64,000 nucleotides of DNA from an uncultured Mycoplasma sp. (lineage in GTDB: Bacteria > Bacillota_I > Bacilli_A > Mycoplasmatales > Metamycoplasmataceae). This document shows, piece after piece, positions 11,365 to 20,869 of this stretch. The notes beneath the pieces were generated by a model. It was not told the origin of the DNA. It saw only the letters and a list, made by a program, of their open reading frames with translations, and ran no database searches. The stretch's first letter is position 1, and the number at the start of each line of letters is the position of its first letter. The stretch is from contig CAMQYZ010000002.1 of NCBI GenBank assembly GCA_947039505.1, positions 120,693 to 184,692 on the forward strand, given 5' to 3'. A program made the position numbers and the translations under genes.

Positions 11365-12594
11365 ATGAAATTTATTTATTTATGCGGTCCAACAGTATAT
11401 GACAAAGTTCACATTGGTAATATGCGACCAATAGTAACATTTGATTTATTTATTAGAGCTATGAAACATTTGGGTGAAAATATAACTTTAATTCACAATA
11501 TAACAGATATTGATGACAAAATAATTGCTAAATCACAAGAATTAGGAATTTCAGAAGCAGAAGTAAGTAATAAATATTTCCTTTTTTATAAAGAGATGTT
11601 GTCAAAATTTAATATCAATACAATAATTGAAATGCCAAAAGTAGTTGAAAATATCGAAATTATTATTGAAACAATTCAAAAAATGGAAAAAAAGAAAAAA
11701 GTTTATCTTTCGGGAAATTCTCTATATTTTGATATCAAATCTATTGATTCTTATGGAACACTTTCAAATAAAAAATTAGATAATTATATTAATGAAGAAA
11801 AAAATGTACAGGATAAAAAAAGAAACCATGAAGATTTTGTAGTTTGAAAGTCTAAAACTGAAGGAATGACTTGAGATAGTCCTTGAGGTCAAGGAAGACC
11901 TGGTTGACATACTGAATGTATGAGTTTTATTGATTTATTTGGACAAGCTAAAGTTGATATTCATGGTGGCGGCATTGATTTAAAATTTCCCCATCATGAA
12001 AATGAAGATGCTCAATTTGTCAGTTTGCACAATCGTCCAATTACTAAGAAATGAGTTCATATAGGAATTATTAATTTAAATGGTCAAAAAATGTCTAAAT
12101 CCGAGAAAAATATATTATATGCAGATGAATTTTTAACAAAAAACAACAATGTTAACAATGCAGATATTTTTAGACTTATGTTGTTAAATTCAAATCATAA
12201 GAATACCATAGAATTTACAGATCAATTATATAAAGATAATCTTAAAAAATTATTATCAGTGATTAAGATATTTAATCTTTTATCTCTTCAAGAGAATCTT
12301 ATCTTTTCTAAGTTGGAAGATATTGAAAGTGTATTGATTAATGTGCAAAATCTTAATTTTTCAGCTGCCATGAAAGAAATTAATGAAAAAATAAAGCAAG
12401 CCAACGAAACAAAGGAAATTAAAATTGGTAATGCCTTGGTAAGTATTTTCAAAATTTTAGGTTTTAATTTTACTGAAAACATAATTTCCGAAGAGGAAAA
12501 GAATCTTTATCAAATGTGAAAAACGGAAAATTCATTAAAGAATTGAGAGCGTTCAGATGAGCTAAGAAAAAAACTATCTCATTTATTGGGATAA
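11365..12594 (+). CDS. cysS: Cysteine--tRNA ligase
   Basis: CysRS charges tRNA-Cys. The class I signature appears as HIGN within [16 protein letters not shown], and KMSKS is at residues 242-246. The zinc-ligand regions GWHTECMS and PHHENEDAQ are present. The 409-aa protein has a shortened N-terminus that begins almost directly at the Cys ligand, about 20 residues shorter than usual. Six or more TGA codons read as Trp. An in-frame ATG lies at 11350, but the promoter element there favours 11365. The gene starts the ancestral cysS-rlmB-sigH-rpmG-secE-nusG series. tRNA-Cys is also in this window (23753). Confidence 0.94.
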
Positions 12595-12620
12595 AAATAA
12601 TAAAAAAGGAGTGTCTTTAT

Positions 12621-13310
12621 ATGGTTAAATTACTTTGTGGGAAAAATACAGTATTAGATGCAATTCAGAATAAAATGGACATTAAAACAGTTTATTTATT
12701 ACAAGAGCAAGAAAATATTAATCCCAATATAAAAATAAAAATAATTTCAAAAGAAGAAATGAATAAAATGACGACCTTAAATCATCAAGGTTTTATTGCT
12801 ACTTTAAATGAATTTAAATATTATGATATTGACTCCATTTTTCAAGATAAACCAAATATGGTTTTGGTATTAGATCATTTGGAAGATCCTCAAAACTTTG
12901 GTTCAATTTTAAGAACAGCAAATGCATCGGGAATTAAGCATATAATTATTCCTAATATTCGATCTGTAGATGTTAATGAAACGGTTTCAAAAGTTTCATC
13001 AGGAGGAATTGTTGGCTTAAAGATTATTAAAGTAAACTCTTTACAAGCAACAATTAATAAAATGAAAAAAGAAAATTTTTGAATATATGCAACTTCATTG
13101 GGAGATGGAGCTAGTGAATATAATAAAGAGAGTTACAATTTTCCTCTTGCTGTTATTGTTGGTAATGAAGGTAAGGGTATTTCCAAATCATTATTAAAAG
13201 AAGCGGATCAAAATATCTTTATCCCTATGGATGGAACAGTTCAATCATTAAATGTTTCGGTAGCAACGGGCATCATTTTATTCTATTTGAAAACACAAAA
13301 GGAAAAGTAG
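12621..13310 (+). CDS. rlmB: 23S rRNA (guanosine-2'-O-)-methyltransferase RlmB (TrmH family)
   Basis: This SpoU/TrmH-family enzyme methylates a ribose in 23S rRNA. The 229-aa protein starts with the substrate-binding segment VKLLCGKNTVLDAI. The SPOUT domain follows with LDHLEDPQNFGSILRTA, LAVIVGNEGKGIS and the last motif SLNVSVATGI. A GGAG ribosome-binding site precedes ATG 12621. Its stop overlaps a GTG that once began sigH (taGTG). Only a short stub of sigH follows here; the intact sigH is 2.4 kb downstream behind a second, decayed rlmB copy. This copy is therefore the functional one. Confidence 0.93.
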
Positions 13311-13330
13311 TGGACCCTATCACAAAAATA
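13235..13330 (+). repeat. Left copy of 96-bp perfect direct repeat
   Basis: This block covers the last 76 bases of rlmB plus the first 21 bases of the sigH reading frame (one base shared). It is repeated without mismatch at 15644-15739, same orientation, offset 2409 bp. The two copies bracket the restriction-modification genes and the decayed rlmB copy. Homologous recombination between them would delete 2409 bp and leave a perfect rlmB-sigH junction. Confidence 0.95.
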
Positions 13331-13354
13331 TCTCTTTTATCAATTTTAAAATAA
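13310..13354 (+). pseudogene. Truncated 5' stub of sigH
   Basis: A GTG overlapping the rlmB stop opens a 14-codon frame whose first seven residues (MDPITKI) equal those of the intact SigH-like gene at 15719. After base 13330 the sequence diverges and a stop follows. It is the remnant left when the cassette split rlmB from sigH. It is followed by an AT-rich dyad (13349-13397) that may end rlmB transcription. Confidence 0.8.
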
Positions 13355-13416
13355 TAATAACTATTTAAAAAAATCTATAAATATAGTATTATTATTAAAT
13401 AATATGAGGTATTAAT

Positions 13417-14275
13417 TTGGAATCAAAAACATTAGATCAATTTTATACAAATCCTTTAATTTCAGATGAATTAGTAAATTTAGTAAAAAATAAATTACCA
13501 TCTGCTTTTGACAATGATATTTTGGAACCATCAGCAGGTACTGGTAACTTTATTAAATCTTTATTAAATATTGGTGTAAAACAATGACAAATATCAGCTT
13601 ATGACTTAGATCCTAAATCAGATAATATAATCAAACAAGATTATTTCAAAGTATGTATTCCTTATTTGTCTGAAAGAATTGTTATAGGAAACCCCCCCCT
13701 TTGGAAAAAGAGGTAAATTAGCTCTAGATTTTTTGAACAAGGGTTTAGATGAAGCGGGTTTGGTTGCAATGATTTTACCGAATATCTTTAATAGATATTC
13801 TGTTCAAAAAAATATACATAAAAGTGCCAAACTAATTCTATCTAAATACTTACAAGAAAATTCTTTTATTTCTAATGATAAAGAATATAAAGTGAAATGT
13901 GTTTTTCAAATATGAACTACAGAACCTTCTTTTATTAACAAAAGAATATTAGTACCCCCTGAAATTAGACATGAAGATTTTCAAACGTGAATACACAATA
14001 ATACAAAAGCAACTCTCAAGTACTTTGACAAAGAAAAATATGGGTGAGATTTTGCAGTGCATCGCCAAGGGTTTTATAATTTCTCTGAAAAGATAATGGA
14101 TCCAAATCAATTAATCATAAATAGACAATATTTTTTTGTAAAAGCAAAAAATAAAAAAGTTATGAAAATAATAAATAAAATTAATTTTGATAAACTTTCA
14201 AAAACCAATACTCAAGTTCCTGGTTTTTCCACTTCAGATTTTTTGAAAGAATATAAAAAGAAGGCGGGTGAGTAA
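13417..14275 (+). CDS. N6-adenine DNA methyltransferase, frameshifted in a C8 tract (candidate phase-variable)
   Basis: A TTG start (13417) behind TGAGG opens a frame with the SAM-binding motif EPSAGTGNF at residues 37-45. It reaches IVIGNPP at about residue 92, then shifts out of frame in a run of eight C and stops at 13716. With seven C the frame continues as NPPFGKRGKLALDFL and stays open to 14275, using TGA as Trp, for about 285 aa. NPPF is the catalytic motif of gamma-type adenine methyltransferases. The downstream endonuclease gene starts 2 bp later. Either the protein is switched OFF in this sequence or the tract was misread. Target sequence unknown. Confidence 0.85.
13692..13699 (+). 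repeat. Poly-C tract (C8) inside the methyltransferase NPPF codons
   Basis: Eight consecutive C, sitting in AAC-CCC-CCC of the NPP codons, in a strongly AT-rich genome. Length 7 gives the intact methyltransferase; length 8, as here, gives early termination at 13714-13716. I noticed no comparable C or G run elsewhere in the window. Confidence 0.9.
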
Positions 14276-14277
14276 AT

Positions 14278-15051
14278 GTGTTAAAAAATATATTTAAAGA
14301 AATTAAAAATGATAGTAAATATTTTTCTCAATCAAATAATGGAGAGGAGTTTGAAAATAAATTTAGAAATATATTAAAAGCAGAGGGTTATAGCGAGATT
14401 GTCCAAAAATCTAAAACTAATTCAGCTATAAATGAAATTTCAAAAATAGAATCAGAAGATGAAAAAATTATAAAAACAGAATTCAAGAATATTAAAGATA
14501 AAATATTGGAAAAAAATTCAATTGAAATAATAAGGAATCCTTTCAAAAATATAAAAGATTCCTTCATTTTTCAACCTTATGGTTCTCAAAATTTTCCAGA
14601 TTTTATAATTTTAACTGAAAGATATATATTACCAATTGAAATAAAATATTCTACCAATATTAAAAAGCAAATGAATTTGAATTCATTTAAACCTATGTGA
14701 AATTCTAATTTACCCAAACCTAATGCTCTTTATGTTTATGGTATAGCAGGAGAGAAAACCACTTTTTTTATGGGGAATGATATTCTTGAATTTGATACAA
14801 GAGAAGTTTTGTTGGATTTTTTTGATAATTTAGATCAAAAACAAACAGAATTAAATAAAAAATTACAAAATTTGAAAAATAATTTTGGAATTTATCCTTA
14901 TGTAAGAAAAGCTTATCAACATAAAAGTGAATACTCTACTTATATTGATGTTTCAAAAAAAGCTATAATAGAATCTTATTTTTCTGAAAATAGCAATAAA
15001 AGAGAAGAAAATGTTTTGAGTTTTTTGGATTCAATTAAAAATAATGAATAA
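14278..15051 (+). CDS. Type II restriction endonuclease-like protein (PD-(D/E)XK)
   Basis: The 257-aa protein has a PD-(D/E)XK nuclease core: PD at residues 107-108 in SQNFPDFIIL, then EIK at residues 121-123 in ILPIEIKYS. It starts with GTG 14278, 2 bp after the methyltransferase stop; the nearby ATG at 14276 meets an immediate stop. One TGA reads as Trp. The pairing with an adenine methyltransferase argues for a type II restriction-modification system. The N-terminal third is Lys/Glu-rich and helical. The C-terminus (about residues 180-257) is helical and unrecognised. No frameshift is seen, so the nuclease appears intact while its partner is out of frame. I cannot name the specificity. Confidence 0.75.
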
Positions 15052-15176
15052 AAGTTATTTATTTTTTGCAACTATATAAATAAAGTCAACATGAAATAAT
15101 TATGAGTGATTAAATAAGTTGAGAAAAACTCTTCACACATACTAGGACAAAAATAAGAAAAAAAATCTCCATTTAT

Positions 15177-15719
15177 ATGGTTAAATTACTTTGTGGGAAA
15201 ATTAAAGTTTTAAGATGCAGTTGGAAATAAAATGGATATTAATATAGTCTATTTATTACAAGAGCAAGAAAATATTAATCCCAATATAAAAATAAAAATA
15301 ATTTCAAAAGAAGAAATGAATAAAATGACGACCTTAAATCATCAAATTTATTACAGTTTTAAATGAATTTAAATATTATGATATTGACTCAATTTTTAAA
15401 GATAAACATAACATAGCATTGATATTAGATTAAGAAATATGCAAAATTTAGATTCTATTTTCAGAGCAGTCAATACATGCGAAATTAAAGATATTTATTG
15501 AATTAGTTAATGATATTAAAAAAATCATTAGAAGTAATTGTTTATTTTAAAATAAAAAACAATGTTAAGTATATCTAAGATTTTTGGAGAATAGAACGAA
15601 CTCTTATCATAAAGACAAAACTACTAATTAAAAGGAGTTATTCAACAGTTCAATCATTAAATGTTTCGGTAGCAACGGGCATCATTTTATTCTATTTGAA
15701 AACACAAAAGGAAAAGTAG
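15177..15719 (+). pseudogene. Decayed second copy of rlmB (with traces of cysS 3' end upstream)
   Basis: The sequence follows rlmB from its ATG (15177 corresponds to 12621) but has deletions, frameshifts and stops. It alternates between perfect and diverged stretches: 15250-15345 is identical to 12693-12788 (96 bp) and 15644-15719 is identical to the rlmB 3' end, while the middle third is largely lost. Bases ~15105-15176 resemble the end of cysS and the rlmB leader. It cannot encode RlmB. It is the old copy that adjoined sigH before the cassette arrived, or a decayed duplicate. Confidence 0.88.
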
Positions 15720-15739
15720 TGGACCCTATCACAAAAATA
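15644..15739 (+). repeat. Right copy of 96-bp perfect direct repeat
   Basis: Identical to 13235-13330. It ends inside the seventh codon of the intact sigH-like gene. Together the copies frame the restriction-modification cassette. Confidence 0.95.
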
Positions 15740-16231
15740 ATTACAACTATGTATCGTAATAACGAAAAAATTTTTAGAAATAATGCACATTTTATTTTAA
15801 AAAAATTTTATTCAATTCCTCTAGATGAGGATGATTTAATTTTAGAATGTTTACAACAACTAATGAAAAAAGGAAAAAAATTCCAACCTACACCAGAGTA
15901 TAGTTTGGAAAATTATTTATATTCCAATATCAAGTACACTATGTATTCATATTGTCGTTCTTTTACTAGAAAAAATAATGCTATTTTAAATAATTACATT
16001 GATTTTGCATTAATGGAAAATTTTAAAAGTCAATCATATCATTATTCAGAATTAAACCTTAGTTTTTTTACTAAATTGCAAAAAAGAATTTTGGATGATT
16101 TATATCATGGAAAATTAACAATTAAAGAAATTGCAACAAAAAACACAACCACATCACAATTAATTAAAAAACAAATAATTGAAATTAAGAAAAAAATTAT
16201 AAAACAAAAAGAAAATGATGTTAATCTTTAA
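15719..16231 (+). CDS. SigH-like sigma-70 family factor
   Basis: The 170-aa product starts with GTG overlapping the rlmB-pseudogene stop (taGTG). It has a region-2-like segment (LDEDDLILECLQQL, then ENYLYSNIKYTMYSYCRSF). A region-4-like C-terminal helix-turn-helix follows (LQKRILDDLYHGKLTIKEIA, ending with KKKIIKQKE). In Bacillus, sigH lies between rlmB and rpmG-secE-nusG; the same neighbours occur here once the insertions are removed, so this is very likely the sigH ortholog. In spore formers SigH controls sporulation and competence. Its target genes in a mollicute are unknown. Recombination at the flanking direct repeat could affect its expression. Confidence 0.75.
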   Translation: MDPITKIITTMYRNNEKIFRNNAHFILKKFYSIPLDEDDLILECLQQLMKKGKKFQPTPEYSLENYLYSNIKYTMYSYCRSFTRKNNAILNNYIDFALMENFKSQSYHYSELNLSFFTKLQKRILDDLYHGKLTIKEIATKNTTTSQLIKKQIIEIKKKIIKQKENDVNL

Positions 16232-16238
16232 AGATTAC

Positions 16239-19200
16239 TTAATTAGATATTCTTTCTTTAATCATTTCTAATACTTTATTTTTATTTGTTTTTCATAAAA
16301 TTTCTGAAATTCTAATTAGTTTATAATTTTTAGATTCAATAAAGTCTTGTCTTGCTATATCGTTATATTTTTGTAATGCTGATGAATCTTGTTTTAAACC
16401 ATCTACTTCAACACCCAATAAAAATTTGCCAGTCGCTTTATCTATCAAAGCTAAATCAATTCTATATGAACCAATAGGATAATGGATTGAAAGTTCTAAT
16501 TCTTTATTGAATTCTTGATTAAGCATTCAATCATATACATCATTTTCAAAACCAGTTTTTATTTTAATAGTTTTCTTAATTTTTTGAGTTGCATATTCTT
16601 TTCTTTTTTCTACAGGTAATTCTAAGAATTGAATTCAATTCTTGAAAATAGTTAAATCCACATTATCTGTATTGCTTATTTTCACATCTTTTGATGAGAG
16701 TGATTTTAAAATAATCAACTTACGTTTAGCTCTTGTAATGGCAACATTTAAAGCATTCTTTCCACCTGTTCTACCAACATATGTAGAAGCTAAATTAGAT
16801 TCTTTGGTATAACCGATAGAAATAATTACTAAATCAGCTTCATCTCCCTGGATATTTTCTAAATTTTTTAAGATTATTTCACCTTCAATAATTTTGTCAT
16901 ATATTTTTGGTTCTGTATTGGCCAAAATTTCATTAACTAAATCTAATTGATGTTTATTAAAAGTTAAAAGAATTATTTTTTTGAATTGTTTGATGTGTTT
17001 TTTCAATTCTTCAATCATTCTATTTGCTTCTTGCAAGTTTGTGCCATCAATTCATTCCCCGTCCACATTGAATATTTCTATTGGATCTAATGATTCTATT
17101 CCGTTTTTATCTAAAGTTTTTAAGTCACTATTGTAAAATTGTTTGGCTGAAAAAGTGGTTAATTCTGCAAATGAAGAACGATAATTAAATTCTAAATTAT
17201 ATTTAGGTACAGAGTTGGCAATAGCATATGTTAATAGTGAATCAATGTTTTCCACTTCATCTTCATCTTCCTGCGATGCTCTTTGTGCAAATCAATTAGA
17301 TGGTTGCATTTGTTGATCATCTCCTGCAATGATAATTTTTGTACCTAAAGCAATAAAAGGCAAGGCTTTTTCTAAAAATATTTGAGATGCCTCATCAAAA
17401 ATAACATAGTCAAATTTATCTTTTGTAAAATCTATAAAACTAGATAATGACTCAGGAGTTGACACAACTATGTTAAACATTTGTTTTAACTCTTGTTTAA
17501 ATAAAGTGATGAAGTTGTTTGGAATGGTATATCCACGTTCAATACGACCTAAAAAATCACTCAATCATTTTTTGTCTTCTATTTTTTTTGTATTTTTAAT
17601 TTTTTCTATTTTTAATTTTGTAGTCATTTTCAAACTATTCAAAATCATTTCCTCATTAGATTTAAATTCATTAGTTGAAGTTAGTGGTTCAACAAATTGA
17701 GGATATGTTTTTAAAATATATTCTAAGTTTGTTGTAGATGTTACACGTTTTAAGAAAGGGATGATTGATTCATCAGTTTTAGTTTCATATAAAAAGTCTA
17801 ATAATTCTAAATTCAACAAATGTAAATGTTTAAAAGATTTATGATAGATGCTAAGTCCCATCACTTTTTTTGGCTCAACATTTAATTTTATTGCTAATTC
17901 TTTCATATCTTTTTCTTGTAAGCTTAAAATTTTTTCAATATTATCATATTGATTTATTTGCTTAAATGATGAAATACTTTTCAACACTTTCTTAATTTTT
18001 TGAATTATTTTATTTTCATCACTATTTGGTATTCTTGATTTAATTTCACAAATTAAATCAATCTCTTCTTGTGTAATTGATGTATTAGAATCTTTTGTTT
18101 TTCAATATTCTTTTGTTTTTGGACTTATTAGTGGTTCTAATGAAGGTGATAAAAAGTTATTGGTTGTTTCATCTTTGGCATAATCAATAAATTTTTGTAA
18201 TCTTGAATAAAAATTTGATTGTTCATCTTTTCCTAAAGTATTTTGATTTTCAATCAGTTGCAACATGAAATATTTCAACCCACCCATTCTCTCGATAACT
18301 ATTTCTAAAGCAACTCTTTTTTGAGAAATAAATAATGCTGTTTTATTTTGGTGCAAAATATTAGTTAGCAAATTAGCTATGGTTTGTGATTTTCCTGTTC
18401 CTGGTGGACCTATAATAATTGCATGCTCTTGTAACGAAGATAAAATCGCCTTCTCTTGAGAAGGATCAGTAGGACAAACTCTAGCAATTGGTCAATCATT
18501 TTCAACTAAATTTTCTATGGATTTTTGATTAAAGTTTGTTAATTCATTTTCAATATGTAAAAGATTATTGATTTCACCACTTTCAATTAAATTTAAAGTT
18601 GCTTTTCTTAATGAACTACCTGATGGATGAGCATAAACTAAAATCATACCATCTACTTTTGTCAAATCAGCTTTCTTTATACTTTGCACAGTTAAGTCTT
18701 GAAATTTACCTCCAATATTTGCATTATCCATGGCTACAATATTTTTGAAAAAATAATCTAATTCTAATGTTAATTCTTCAAAAGTAATTTTATCAATACC
18801 AACATCAATAATTGGAGTTTCAATATTAAGTCCTTTTTCTAAAAAGAAAGTAATTTTTTCATTTAAGATAATACTTTTATTTTTAGCAATTAAAAAAACT
18901 TCATTACCTTCAATACTTATATCTACTTCTTTCAAAAGAAAAGGAGCATAAATTGGTTTGTCAAGTATTTGCCCTTTAACAAAATAAGTTCCAACAAAAA
19001 GAGGTCAAATATTTGTTTGGTGAAAAGAATCGTTAATGGTTTTTTTATATTTTTTTCACTTAGTCAAAAATATGTTATTTTTTTCTGCAATATTTTTAAC
19101 AATTAATTTTTTAGAAATTTCTAATTCTTTTTTTATTTGTTTTAATTCAGAAATAGTTGGTTTGTAATCAATTTCTTCTAATGCTTGAAGCAAGTTATTA

Positions 19201-19493
19201 GAGTTGGTTGCAGACATTATAATTTTTTCTATACTTTCCATAGATGTTTTTTTAATTTTAATTTTAAAGTCGAATTTAGAATAAATTTTACTAATATCTT
19301 CTGGTTTTAAGATTTTGGTTAAATCCTGATTTAAAAAATTTAATTTACTAAAGATTGCATTATCTGAATGAGAATTTATTGACAATAAATTATTTAAAAT
19401 CTTATTATATTTTGGATCTATTGATTTAGTTTTTTTGCTATTTTGTTTGGTGTTGGTTTCGTGTTTAGCAATTTGTAATATTTTAAAATTCAT
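16239..19493 (-). CDS. DUF4011-type superfamily 1 helicase with C-terminal Vsr/MTES_1575-like nuclease domain
   Basis: All segments between TGA codons lie in one frame, giving one 1084-aa protein. The DUF4011-like N-terminal part includes WPLFVGTYFVKG near residue 158. Walker A GPPGTGKS is at 362-369, the Walker B/motif II stretch FDEASQ at about 699-704, motif III GDDQQMQPSN just after, and motif VI VAITRAKR at 917-924. The last ~95 residues (from about 990) resemble Vsr/DUF559-type PD-(D/E)XK folds: YRIDLAL, LLGVEVDG, then ARQDFIE. Such Upf1-like helicase-nuclease fusions are common in defence islands. It sits in an insertion between sigH and rpmG and ends 7 bp from sigH, convergently. A DNA-processing defence role is inferred. 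Confidence 0.82.
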
Positions 19494-19817
19494 TTCTTCT
19501 CCGAGTTTGATATATTATGATTTGTAAATATACAATATGATATTTTACATTCAACATTATTATAATAGATATTAATATAATAATAATACTTTAAAATTAA
19601 TTTTTAAATTATTTTATGAAAAATAATCATTCAAAATATTTGTTCATTAATATTTTGAATAGCTTATGAATAAAAACTTCTTAAATCATCAGCATATAAT
19701 GCTAAAAATAACTATTTTCATTCAGAATATCTCTAGAAAATGAAAGATTTTGGTTTATGTTTTATACTTATTCATATTTAATTATAAATTTTATTATTTA
19801 TGTATAATTATGTTTAA
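19494..19817. promoter_or_regulatory. Divergent intergenic region with rpmG promoter and a hairpin
   Basis: No gene is seen in these 324 bp. A perfect 10-bp inverted repeat TCAAAATATT/AATATTTTGA (19631-19658, loop 8) lies in the middle. TGTATAAT at 19801-19808 is a strong extended -10 for rpmG, only 9 bp ahead of its ATG. The helicase gene on the other strand starts at 19493. The AT-rich, unconserved look fits an insertion edge. Confidence 0.45.
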
Positions 19818-19958
19818 ATGAAAAAAAAAGTTGCACTAGCATGTCAAAATTGTAAAATCAAAAATTACTACACTAATAAATCTAATGATGATCGTATAGT
19901 GATAAAAAAGTTTTGTAGTCATTGCAGAGCTCATTTTGAACATAAGGAGGAAAAATAA
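19818..19958 (+). CDS. rpmG: 50S ribosomal protein L33
   Basis: A 46-aa zinc-ribbon ribosomal protein. Two CxxC pairs (Cys9/Cys12 and Cys33/Cys36) show the zinc-binding L33 type. The segment YYTNKSNDD is typical. An extended -10 box ends 9 bp before ATG, so the mRNA is leaderless or nearly so. Its stop overlaps the secE start (taATG). The L33-SecE-NusG order is the classic Firmicutes arrangement. Confidence 0.92.
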   Translation: MKKKVALACQNCKIKNYYTNKSNDDRIVIKKFCSHCRAHFEHKEEK

Positions 19959-20197
19959 TGGAAAATAAAACTAACATTGATGAGAATCAAGAAATATTGA
20001 ATACTCCTGCAGAAATCACAAAACCTTATGTAATGAGAAATTTTAAAAAGGAATTAAAAAGGGTTAGATGACCAATTCAAAAAAAACATAATAAAAATTT
20101 TCTATATATTTTTGTTTTTGTATTGGTATTAACAGGTTTTTTTGCCTTGGTGTCTTTGGGTGCAACACAATTAATAGAAATAATGGGAGCTAAATAA
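19958..20197 (+). CDS. secE: Preprotein translocase subunit SecE
   Basis: SecE is the small essential subunit of the SecYEG membrane channel. The 79-aa protein has the conserved amphipathic segment FKKELKRVRWPIQ (Trp by TGA), then a single transmembrane helix of about 20 residues (FLYIFVFVLVLTGFFALVSL). An N-terminal acidic stretch of ~20 residues precedes it. AAGGAGG upstream is a strong ribosome-binding site. The gene overlaps rpmG by one base and is followed by nusG after 1 bp. Confidence 0.92.
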
Positions 20198-20198
20198 T

Positions 20199-20795
20199 AT
20201 GAACAATAAATTAAAAATGGAATGATACATGATTTCAACGGTTTCTAAAAAAGAAGAACATGTAATAGAAAATCTAAAAAATAAAATATCAGCAGAAGGT
20301 ATGGACATTTTTTTTGAAGAATTTAAAATCTTTCAACAACCAGTAATTACCAATGTTGAGTTACTTAAAAAATCAAAAGGTAAAGATTATAAAGTAAAAA
20401 TGGAAAACATCTATAAAGGCTATATTTTCATTAAAACTGTTATGACAGATGAAGCTTGATTTTTAGTTAGAAATACTGAAAATGTTACAGGTTTGGTTGG
20501 TTCTTCAGGTAAGGGAACTAAACCAACACCAATAAGTGAAAGACAAATTCAAAAATCAAGAGATATGGAAGCTTCGAAAAACAAAGAATTCCAAGATTTA
20601 AAATATCAAAATCCTTTTGAAATAGGGTCTATTGTTGAAGTTGTCAATGGTTCTTTTACTGGTGAAAAAGGGAAAGTTATTGAAACTGATGTTGAAAATC
20701 AATTAGCTATGGTTGAAATAGAATCATTTGGTAGAAAAGTTCCAACTGAATTTGGATATAAAGCGCTTGCAGCTATTAAAATGAATAATAATTAA
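20199..20795 (+). CDS. nusG: Transcription termination/antitermination factor NusG
   Basis: NusG binds RNA polymerase and couples transcription to elongation or termination control. ATG 20199 gives 198 aa. The NGN domain starts EWYMISTVSKKEEHV and includes YKGYIFIKTVMTDEAW, VTGLVGSSGKGTKPTPIS. The C-terminal KOW domain is FEIGSIVEVVNGSFTGEKG. Two TGA Trp codons lie in the NGN domain. The loop between the two beta strands of the NGN domain is lengthened by Lys-rich residues, as in other mollicutes. Forms an operon with rpmG and secE; two tRNA genes follow. Confidence 0.94.
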
Positions 20796-20869
20796 AATTT
20801 ATCTAAATTAATTTTTATTTTTCCATTATAATATTTAAGCATTTAAAAATAAAATAAATGTCAAAACTC

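Noticed and set aside
13349..13397. Terminator after rlmB from AATAATAATA/TATTATTATT dyad
   Set aside because: The stem is purely AT with a bulge and no T-tract; too weak to call as a terminator.
16239..19493. Reading the helicase region as eight short broken frames (a pseudogene)
   Set aside because: All pieces are in one frame and separated only by TGA, which is Trp here; motifs fall in the right order, so it is one intact gene.
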